From positions 1 through 14,660 of the forward strand of contig JAHJMX010000029.1 of assembly GCA_018821175.1 (NCBI GenBank): 14,660 nucleotides of DNA. The letters are read 5' to 3'. Each line of letters opens with the position of its first letter. Within the stretch, counting starts at the first letter, position 1. Shown in pieces: positions 1 through 5,982 of this stretch. Below the pieces are notes generated by a model. It worked only from the letters and a program-made list of their open reading frames with translations. It made no database searches and was not told the origin of the DNA. A program made the translations under genes and the position numbers. This DNA comes from Patescibacteria group bacterium (GTDB lineage: Bacteria; Patescibacteriota; Gracilibacteria; UBA1369; PNNO01).

Positions 1-200
1 GCAACCGTTCTTTTCCCCACACCCCCAACTTTTGCCGCAAACTCAACAATAGTCGCAAACCCTTTTCGCCGATGCAACCCTCTTCTCGCAACTTCCGGCA
101 AAAGTGCCACAAATTTGTTTTTCCACTCCCTCGCATTTTTCCCAAATTCCTGACATCGAGCCATCAAATCCTGATCACTCAACTTTCGAACATTCATCAT
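1..200 (-). CDS. HNH-endonuclease-like protein, N-terminal fragment (runs off left edge)
   Basis: An open frame of 66 codons reads leftward from two adjacent ATG codons (200-198 and 197-195) and leaves the window without a stop, so only the N-terminus is present. The translation has a clear pattern: LSDQDLMARCQEFG, then a basic/aromatic segment (REWKNKFVALLPEV), then RRGLHRRKGFATIVEFAAKV. From family knowledge, this resembles the N-terminal helical region of a multi-copy bacterial family whose C-terminus usually carries an HNH nuclease domain and whose N-terminus reads roughly 'LSD..L...... LLPE...R.L....G..SIFEFA.K'. The HNH part would lie outside the window, so catalysis cannot be judged. 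Hand-counted G+C is about 46%, clearly above the neighbouring genes (about 20-37% in sampled 60-nt lines), which may reflect transfer or a different codon bias. No Shine-Dalgarno motif precedes the start. The assignment is from recalled pattern only. Confidence 0.6.
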   Translation of the reverse strand, partial: MMNVRKLSDQDLMARCQEFGKNAREWKNKFVALLPEVARRGLHRRKGFATIVEFAAKVGGVGKRTV

Positions 201-601
201 TTTTCACTTCTTGTTATTTTGATACAAAATGTCCTACTTTTTGCACTTCAATTATCTCATTTCTCACCACCAAAAACAACGCAAAACCCGCGACCACAAG
301 CGGAAAACATGGCGCGAAGATAAAATCGTGTTGTGCGTAAAACAAGATCGAAAATTCCTTACAAAACCATATAAAAATATAATTTTTTAATTTTTTCGCA
401 TCGCAACAATTGCGTAAAACTACAAGTTGATAGTTCGACACATGGCATTTTAACTTTGGGAATTATTTAGTTCAAAGCGCAACCCCATTTTTAGGCTTTC
501 AAGATTGTGTGGAATTTGGTATCAATATAAATGTTACACAAAGTGCAATTGAATAAGCGAATAAGTGAGGCAAAAATTAGTTTAAAACTTTCTTTAATAT
601 A
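201..601. other. Intergenic gap between divergent HNH-like gene and miaA
   Basis: About 400 bases with no confident gene, between two divergently oriented genes, so it should hold both promoters. I see: a stop-free minus-strand frame (441-214) starting with GTG and encoding one strongly hydrophobic stretch (FPLVVAGFALFLVV), which ends 14 nt before the HNH-like start; a long A/T block around 370-397; a short inverted repeat CGCAA-caa-TTGCG at 402-414; and an 8-nt tandem direct repeat (GAATAAGC then GAATAAGT) at 551-566. A weak sigma70-like pair for miaA is TTGTGT (505-510) with TATAAA (526-531), but its 15-nt spacer is short. None of these is convincing on its own. Confidence 0.5.
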
Positions 602-1573
602 ATGAACCAGGATGCAGATTTAAAAAACGTAGATACTGCGGGTATTCTTTATGACGCAAATATCAATGAAATTATTAGTGATTTCCTTAAGGAATCTGAG
701 CAGTTGCAAATGGCTCCTTTGCTTGTGATTCTTGGTCCGACTGCGTCTGGAAAAACAGGTCTTAGCATACAGCTTGCTAAGAAATTTGGTGGAGAAATTG
801 TTTCTGCAGATTCGCGGCAAGTTTATAAATATATGGATATTGGAACTGCGAAAATTTGCAATGCAGAGATGGATGGAATTCCACATTATATGTTGGATAT
901 TGTTAATCCAGATCAAGAATTTACACTTGCAGATTATGTGCGCAAAGCAAAAATCCATATAGATCAAATTCTCAAAAAAGGTAAATTGCCAATGCTTGTT
1001 GGTGGAACGGGACTTTATATAAGGGCTCTTTGTGATAATTATCAAATCCCTCGAGTGCCGCCAAACAACGAGCTTCGTTCTCAACTTCAAAATGAAATTG
1101 TGGAAAAAGGCGAAGATTATGTTTATGAAAAATTGAAAGAAGTTGATCCGATAAATGCTGAAAAAATTCATCCACATAATCATCGTTATGTGATTCGTGC
1201 AATTGAAATTGCGTTTGCGGGTAAACAAAAACAAGATATCAATAAAAAGCCTGATTATAATATTTTGAAAATTGGGATCAATTGGGATAGGGAAAAACTT
1301 TATGAAAGAATCGATAAGCGTGCCGAAATTCAAATTGAAAAAGGGCTTGTAAATGAGACGAAAACATTGATTGCGAATGGCTTTGATATCCAGACTCCTG
1401 CGATGTCATCACTTGGGTATCCGGAAATTTTCAAATATATAAATGGAGAGTTGTCTCTTGATGAAGCGCTTGAGTTGTTCCAGCGAAATACGCGAAATTA
1501 TGCAAAAAGGCAGCTTACTTGGTTTAGGCGTGAGACAGATGTTGTTTGGATTCCTGGTGAAAAACTTATTTAA
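602..1573 (+). CDS. miaA: tRNA dimethylallyltransferase MiaA
   Basis: MiaA transfers a dimethylallyl group to N6 of adenosine 37 in tRNAs reading UNN codons, stabilising codon pairing; it is cytoplasmic. The 323-residue product has the family hallmarks in order: P-loop GPTASGKT (45-52), the substrate-binding DSRQ motif (70-73) within SADSRQVYKYMDIGTAK, GGTGLYI (134-140), the RAIEIA segment (199-204), LGYPEI (271-276) and the C-terminal TRNYAKRQLTWFRR (297-310). The family normally starts only a few residues before the P-loop strand. Here about 36 extra residues precede a second ATG at 710 (Met37), so translation could start at 602 or 710. The longer form is kept because its composition is protein-like and includes a plausible helix (IISDFLKESEQL). 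No Shine-Dalgarno motif is seen at either start. recJ follows after 4 nt, implying co-transcription. Family assignment is secure; the start is not. Confidence 0.95.
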   Translation: MNQDADLKNVDTAGILYDANINEIISDFLKESEQLQMAPLLVILGPTASGKTGLSIQLAKKFGGEIVSADSRQVYKYMDIGTAKICNAEMDGIPHYMLDIVNPDQEFTLADYVRKAKIHIDQILKKGKLPMLVGGTGLYIRALCDNYQIPRVPPNNELRSQLQNEIVEKGEDYVYEKLKEVDPINAEKIHPHNHRYVIRAIEIAFAGKQKQDINKKPDYNILKIGINWDREKLYERIDKRAEIQIEKGLVNETKTLIANGFDIQTPAMSSLGYPEIFKYINGELSLDEALELFQRNTRNYAKRQLTWFRRETDVVWIPGEKLI

Positions 1574-1577
1574 AAAT

Positions 1578-3275
1578 ATGTCTATACTTGGTAAAAATTG
1601 GAAAATTAAAAATAATTCTGCGGGAAACAGTGTGATTAATAAAATACTGGGAAATCGCAATTTAACTGATCCAGAGGATTATGAGGCATTTATTCATCCG
1701 GATTTTAAAAATGGTTTTCATAATCCTTTCTTACTTAAGGGGATGGATAATGCTGTTGAAAGGATAAAAAGTGCTATTGAGGATAATGAACGTATTATTA
1801 TTTATGGTGATTATGATGTGGATGGGATTTCAGGAGCTGCAATTTTGATTTTAACTATGCAGCATATGGGAGCGCATGTGTCTTATAGATTGCCCCATCG
1901 TGCAAATGATGGATATGGGTTGAATGCAAAATTTATTGATGAATTTGAGCAAATTGGAGTGTCTCTTGTTGTGACTGTGGATTGTGGAATTTCTAATGCC
2001 GCTGAAGTTAAGATGGCATATGATAAAGGAATAGATATTATTATTACTGATCACCATAAAATCCCTGATGATTATCCGAATGCCGCATATGAGTTGATAC
2101 ATCCAATGCGAAATGATGGAGATTACCCTTTTAAAGATCTTACTGGTTCAGGGGTTGCATTTAAGCTTGCACAAGCACTTTTGATGGACGAGCAGATAAT
2201 TGAGGATCAAGATTCTTTGATTTATGCTTTGCTCGATTTGGCGAGTTTGGGAACGGTTGCAGATTGTGCGCCTATAGTTGGGGAAAATAGATTGATTGTT
2301 AAAAAAGGGCTTGAGATTTTGCCAAAAACTAGGTGGGAAGGACTTAAAGCTTTGCAAAAATCAGCTGGGATTACAGATGAAAAACCTTTGACTACTTATA
2401 ATATTGGATTTCAAATTGGTCCGCGCATTAATGCTGCCGGGAGAATTTCATCTCCTTATTATGCATTGCAACTTTTAGTGCAAGAAGATAAGCCTGAAGT
2501 TGCTAAGCAGCTTGCTGAAAAATTAGAACAATTAAATTTCCAAAGGCGAGATATGTTGACTAAAGCGCTTCAGGAAGCTGAAAGTCGTATCGCAAACCGG
2601 ACTGAGCCTTCGATGATTATTGAATATGATGCGAATTGGCATGTTGGGATTATTGGATTGATTTCTGGGCGTTTAACTGAAAAATATGCAAGGCCGTCAA
2701 TTATTTTACAGGATTTTGGGGATTATTTGGTCGCGTCAGCTCGTAGTCCGGAATTTTTTAATATTATTGAAGCTATAACAAAATATTCAAAGTATCTTGA
2801 GCATTTTGGTGGGCATGATCAGGCGGCTGGTTTCAAGATAAAAAAAGAAAATTTTGGAATATTCAAAAATGAAATTCAGAATTATGCGAAAAAGATTCTT
2901 AGCAATATAAATTTGAAATCTTCTTTAAATATTGATTGTGAAATTAAACCTAATGAGCTTAATTTAAAAATTGTTGATTTTATAGAATCATTAAGTCCAT
3001 TTGGAATTGCTAATGAAAAGCCTGTTTTTGTTTTGCGGAATGCAAAGGTTGATATGGCTAAAACTGTTGGGGGGGAACAAAAGCATATGTCTATGGATTT
3101 GATTGTGGATGGCACTAAAATCCGTGGTATTGCCTTCAATATGGGGAGATTTGTCGACTATGCAAGGTCTAATCGTGCGCTGGATATTGTAATGCAGCTT
3201 GAAAAAAATGAATGGAAAGGAACAAAAACATTGCAAATGAAAATTTTAGATTTTACCTCAAGTGACGGGAAGTGA
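1578..3275 (+). CDS. recJ: Single-stranded-DNA-specific 5'-3' exonuclease RecJ
   Basis: RecJ is a cytoplasmic metal-dependent 5'-3' ssDNA exonuclease used in recombination and mismatch or base-excision repair. The chosen ATG at 1578 gives 565 residues; the frame is open further upstream to 1443, but that part lies inside miaA and has no protein-like pattern. Visible motifs: metal-binding GDYDVDG (77-83), VVTVDCGIS, the DHH triad in TDHHKIP (158-160), LGTVADCAPI, PRINAAGRI (282-290), then the DHHA1 domain with HVGIIGLISGRL and FGGHDQAAGF (about 410-419), and a C-terminal OB-like segment (IDCEI... LSPFGIANEKPVF). Length and domain order match a complete core RecJ. It starts 4 nt after miaA, so the two are probably one operon; no Shine-Dalgarno motif lies at normal spacing. 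It ends in TGA, which supports the standard code. A second DHH protein follows 128 nt downstream. Confidence 0.95.
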   Translation: MSILGKNWKIKNNSAGNSVINKILGNRNLTDPEDYEAFIHPDFKNGFHNPFLLKGMDNAVERIKSAIEDNERIIIYGDYDVDGISGAAILILTMQHMGAHVSYRLPHRANDGYGLNAKFIDEFEQIGVSLVVTVDCGISNAAEVKMAYDKGIDIIITDHHKIPDDYPNAAYELIHPMRNDGDYPFKDLTGSGVAFKLAQALLMDEQIIEDQDSLIYALLDLASLGTVADCAPIVGENRLIVKKGLEILPKTRWEGLKALQKSAGITDEKPLTTYNIGFQIGPRINAAGRISSPYYALQLLVQEDKPEVAKQLAEKLEQLNFQRRDMLTKALQEAESRIANRTEPSMIIEYDANWHVGIIGLISGRLTEKYARPSIILQDFGDYLVASARSPEFFNIIEAITKYSKYLEHFGGHDQAAGFKIKKENFGIFKNEIQNYAKKILSNINLKSSLNIDCEIKPNELNLKIVDFIESLSPFGIANEKPVFVLRNAKVDMAKTVGGEQKHMSMDLIVDGTKIRGIAFNMGRFVDYARSNRALDIVMQLEKNEWKGTKTLQMKILDFTSSDGK

Positions 3276-3350
3276 TTTTTAGTTGATTTTAAGGGTTTTA
3301 TTTGATATTTTTACTCCCACTTTTTATGCAACTTAAATTGTATTAAAAGG

Positions 3351-3379
3351 TTGACATTATAATAATAATGTTTTATTAT
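3351..3379 (+). promoter_or_regulatory. Sigma70-like promoter for the NrnA-like gene
   Basis: A perfect -35 TTGACA (3351-3356) is followed by a 17-bp spacer and -10 TATTAT (3374-3379). The start site would be near 3386, leaving a leader of about 18 nt before the ATG at 3404 with no Shine-Dalgarno motif. An 8-bp inverted repeat, TATAATAA (3358-3365) and TTATTATA (3373-3380), sits between and over the promoter elements and could be an operator, although AT-rich repeats of this size also arise by chance. Confidence 0.75.
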
Positions 3380-3403
3380 ATACCGATGACATAATTTTAA
3401 AAA

Positions 3404-4951
3404 ATGGCTTTGACACAAATTCAAGCACAAATAGTACAGTTGTTACAAAAGAGCGAAAGCGTTCTGATTATGCCTTCGGCCCCTCCTGATGGGGATTCGA
3501 TTGGTTCGGCACTCGCTTTATTTCTTGTATTAAAGAAAATGGGGAAAGAAGCAACCGTGGTTTGTAATGAACCGGTTCCTGAAGTACTACATTTTTTGCC
3601 GACTATTAATGTGATTGGTGATAATTTGTCTGCCTCGAATGATTTTGTTGTTACATTAGATTGCAATAATGCAAAAATTGATACTATTAAAACTAATCTT
3701 GAAGAAAATAAAGTTAATATAATTATTACGCCGAAGAGTGGGGTTTTGAGTGAGAATGAAGTTTCATTTCATTATGGGCCTTCGAAATATGATTTGATTG
3801 TTGTTGTAGATGCTGGAGATTTATCACAACTCGGGAAATTGTATGAGGATAATGCTGGATTGTTCAGCCAATTGCCGGTTATTAACATTGATCACCATGT
3901 AAGTAATAATCATTTTGGGAAAATAAATCTTATCGACATAATGGCATCTTCAACTACTGAACTTTTGGTCCCGATTCTTGAAGAACTTTCACATCAGGCA
4001 GATAAAGAACTTATTAATGAAAATGTTGCAACATTGTTGCTTGCTGGAATTATTACAGATACAGGAAGTTTCCAGAATGCAAATACTAGTCCAAAAGCTT
4101 TTGCTTCTGCTGCTCATTTGCTTGGATATGGAGCTCGTCAACAAGAAATTATTCAGCATGTATATAAGACAAAAAATCTTACAATGTTAAAATTGTGGGG
4201 GAGAGTTTTAAGTAAAATCCAATATGATAAGTTGTATCGTATTGTTTGGTCGACTATTAGCGCAAATGATTTTCAGGAAACAAATAGTACTTCGGAGGAA
4301 ACTGGAGATATTATTGATGAACTCATGACAAATGCGCCCGGAGCTGATGTTGTACTTTTGATTAAGGAACGAAGTCCTGGTCTTGTCTCATGTAGTGTGC
4401 GTACAACGAAATCTTCTGTTGATGCTAATGTTATTGCTGAAATGTTTGATGGTGGTGGGCATGTCCAGGCTGCTGGGTTCAAAATCCAGAGTGATAATTT
4501 AGGAGAAACTGAGCAAAATATTATGCAAAAAGTTCGCGAATATCAGTCTAAAAGATTAAAAATTGATCCAGGGCAAAACCCAGAAATTTTGGATGCGAAT
4601 GAGTTGCAACAGCTTGGAGTTTTCAAACATCCGGCATGGGTAAATCATGTTGCGAAAAAATCTGATGAACGTTTAGTCGAAGATGTTTTACCTGAAATCC
4701 AAAAAGTGACAGGAGGAGATGAGCCTTCAATACAAAAAGAATATCATCAGTTAAATGATAAAATTGATTTAGCTCAAAAAAATAAAAAAAATAAAAAAAA
4801 GAAATTGTTTGCTGGTTTAGAGCAGGTTGCGAAAAAAGAAGAAGTATTCCAGACACCAAAAGTTGTCCCTGAAAATATAGTTGAAAATATTTCAAAAGAG
4901 CAACAAGAAGTTGATATTGAGCCAGGCGTTACATATAAATTTGAAGAGTAA
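3404..4951 (+). CDS. DHH/DHHA1 phosphoesterase, NrnA-like, with C-terminal extension
   Basis: The 515-residue product belongs to the DHH superfamily that includes NrnA, which degrades short oligoribonucleotides and, in some bacteria, dephosphorylates pAp or cyclic-dinucleotide products. Motifs: PPDGDSIGS (27-35), a hydrophobic strand ending in D136 (VVVDAGD), the DHH triad in INIDHHVSN (163-165), GIITDTGSF (215-223), and the DHHA1 end GGGHVQAAGF (350-359). Three things differ from a standard NrnA of about 310-340 residues. The usual His before PDGD appears to be Ser (S25). About 50 extra residues separate motifs I and II (around 80-135, including NIIITPKSG). A tail of about 130 residues follows the DHHA1 domain, containing a lysine-rich run (KNKKNKKKK) and an acidic end. 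It has its own promoter and ends 8 bp from the convergent yebC stop. Substrate is uncertain; family is firm. Confidence 0.88.
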   Translation: MALTQIQAQIVQLLQKSESVLIMPSAPPDGDSIGSALALFLVLKKMGKEATVVCNEPVPEVLHFLPTINVIGDNLSASNDFVVTLDCNNAKIDTIKTNLEENKVNIIITPKSGVLSENEVSFHYGPSKYDLIVVVDAGDLSQLGKLYEDNAGLFSQLPVINIDHHVSNNHFGKINLIDIMASSTTELLVPILEELSHQADKELINENVATLLLAGIITDTGSFQNANTSPKAFASAAHLLGYGARQQEIIQHVYKTKNLTMLKLWGRVLSKIQYDKLYRIVWSTISANDFQETNSTSEETGDIIDELMTNAPGADVVLLIKERSPGLVSCSVRTTKSSVDANVIAEMFDGGGHVQAAGFKIQSDNLGETEQNIMQKVREYQSKRLKIDPGQNPEILDANELQQLGVFKHPAWVNHVAKKSDERLVEDVLPEIQKVTGGDEPSIQKEYHQLNDKIDLAQKNKKNKKKKLFAGLEQVAKKEEVFQTPKVVPENIVENISKEQQEVDIEPGVTYKFEE

Positions 4952-4966
4952 AGTATATTTTACTCT
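4945..4966. terminator. Hairpin at the convergent NrnA-like/yebC junction
   Basis: A perfect 8-bp inverted repeat, AGAGTAAA (4945-4952) and TTTACTCT (4959-4966), with a 6-nt loop. It covers the stop codons of both convergent genes (plus-strand TAA 4949-4951, minus-strand stop 4960-4962), which are only 8 bp apart. Flanks are A/T-rich in both directions but lack a long uninterrupted T tract, so a weak bidirectional terminator or end-protecting stem is the likely role. Confidence 0.5.
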
Positions 4967-5712
4967 AGTTTATTTAAAATCTCTTCTGGTATATCGAAGT
5001 TACTGAAAACATTTATTATATCTTCATCATCTTCAAGTGCATCCATAAACTTGAGGATTTTTCTAGCTTTTTCTTCGTCATCAATTTTGATAGGAGTTTC
5101 TGGATTGAAGGCGATTTCTGCTGATTCAACATTAAAGCCAGCATCTTCAACAGCTTTTTTTACAGCATGTAAATTTTTCGGATCAGTGTAAATTGATGCA
5201 GTTGATTCATCAATTTCAATGTCATCAGCTCCAGACTCGATTGCTGCAAGTTCTAAATCATCGTTTTTTCCAGGTTGAGTTTTAACAGTAATAACGCCTT
5301 GTCTTTTGAACATGTAAGCTACACTTCCACTGGTTCCCATGTTCCCTCCATTTTTTGTCAAAATATTCTTTATATTAGAAACAGTGCGGTTTTTGTTATC
5401 TGTTACAGATTGAATATAAACTGCAATTCCGGCTGGTCCATAACCTTCATATGTAATTTCTTCTAATATTGCACTGTCTTTAAGCTCTCCAGTCCCGCGT
5501 TTTACAGCACGGTCGATATTTGCATTAGGCACATTGTCAGATTTTGCATTATCAATAGCGACTCTTAATGTTGGATTCATTTCGGGATCGCCACCTCCAT
5601 CACGCGCAGCAATTGTTATCAATTTCGCATGAACTGTGAAAATCTTTCCACGTTTTGCATCAGCTGCTCCTTTTTTATGTTTAATAGAATGCCACTTTGA
5701 ATGTCCAGACAT
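4960..5712 (-). CDS. yebC: YebC/PmpR-family protein
   Basis: YebC-family proteins are cytoplasmic; they were described as transcriptional regulators (PmpR) and more recently as factors that help ribosomes through difficult sequences such as proline runs. The 250-residue product is full length and highly typical: it begins MSGHSKWHSIKHKKGAADAK, has RGKIFTVHAKLI, the G-rich GGGDPEMNPTLR (39-50), NIDRAVKRGTG (65-74), EGYGPAGIA (89-97), LTKNGGNMGTSGSVAYMF (118-135), and the C-terminal LEDDEDIINVFSNFDI (226-241). The start at 5712 matches the family's invariant N-terminus. No Shine-Dalgarno motif is present. The gene has its own promoter although the lipoprotein gene ends just upstream, so it can be expressed apart from the envelope operon. 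Its end converges on the NrnA-like gene. Confidence 0.96.
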   Translation of the reverse strand: MSGHSKWHSIKHKKGAADAKRGKIFTVHAKLITIAARDGGGDPEMNPTLRVAIDNAKSDNVPNANIDRAVKRGTGELKDSAILEEITYEGYGPAGIAVYIQSVTDNKNRTVSNIKNILTKNGGNMGTSGSVAYMFKRQGVITVKTQPGKNDDLELAAIESGADDIEIDESTASIYTDPKNLHAVKKAVEDAGFNVESAEIAFNPETPIKIDDEEKARKILKFMDALEDDEDIINVFSNFDIPEEILNKLE

Positions 5713-5739
5713 ATTGTGATTTGGTTATTTCCGACCGCA

Positions 5740-5768
5740 ATTATAAATAAAAATATGGTTGAGCTCAA
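5740..5768 (-). promoter_or_regulatory. Sigma70-like promoter for yebC
   Basis: Read on the minus strand: -35 TTGAGC (5768-5763), 17-bp spacer, perfect -10 TATAAT (5745-5740). The start site would fall near 5733, about 20 nt before the yebC ATG. The -35 hexamer is half of a perfect 10-bp palindrome, TTGAGCTCAA (5759-5768), a possible operator, and lies directly after the lipoprotein stop codon. Confidence 0.7.
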
Positions 5769-5769
5769 G

Positions 5770-5970
5770 TCAATTCACAGGTGGCATCTCGCTTGGTCCA
5801 TTGGAAAATGGCTCAGTTTTAGGGCCAACAAAATTATCTTGTAGTGGATGGATTTCATCTTCCACAAATGTTGGTTCTATTATTCCTTCAGAGTTTTCAC
5901 GCTCACATGAACATCCTGTAGCAAGAGTAGCTAAGCCGATTAAAATTGTAAGTGACAATAATTTCTTCAT
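5770..5970 (-). CDS. Small predicted lipoprotein (66 aa)
   Basis: The product has a classic type II signal peptide: MKK, a hydrophobic core (LLSLTILIGLATL), and a lipobox LATGC with the acceptor cysteine at residue 20. Cleavage and lipidation would leave a mature peptide of 47 residues, acidic and proline-rich (EREN, EDEIHP, PSEMPPVN), with a second cysteine at 22 and no recognisable domain. It is the last gene of the envelope operon, 12 nt after the SLH gene and in the same transcript as lgt, the enzyme expected to lipidate it. It ends in TGA. I do not recognise a family. It could be a small anchor, an entry-exclusion-like or toxin-like peptide, or a structural partner of the SLH protein; none of these can be chosen from sequence. 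The signal peptide makes it likely to be a real gene despite its size. Confidence 0.8.
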   Translation of the reverse strand: MKKLLSLTILIGLATLATGCSCERENSEGIIEPTFVEDEIHPLQDNFVGPKTEPFSNGPSEMPPVN

Positions 5971-5982
5971 ATTTTTGTGATT

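Noticed and set aside
72..340. Two overlapping plus-strand frames at the left end
   Set aside because: They are antisense to the clear HNH-like N-terminus (1-200), and their Phe/Ser/Pro-rich content is what the complement of that gene would give.
620..1333. Long minus-strand frame of 237 codons antisense to miaA
   Set aside because: Rich in Ile, Phe and Asn as expected for the complement of an AT-rich gene; miaA motifs on the plus strand are unmistakable.
1443..1577. Upstream extension of the recJ frame into miaA (45 extra codons)
   Set aside because: It lies inside conserved miaA sequence in another frame and has no RecJ-like pattern; the ATG at 1578, 4 nt after the miaA stop, fits better.
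3276..3350. Terminator between recJ and the NrnA-like gene
   Set aside because: The stretch is T-rich but contains no stable stem; only trivial 3-4 bp pairings were found.
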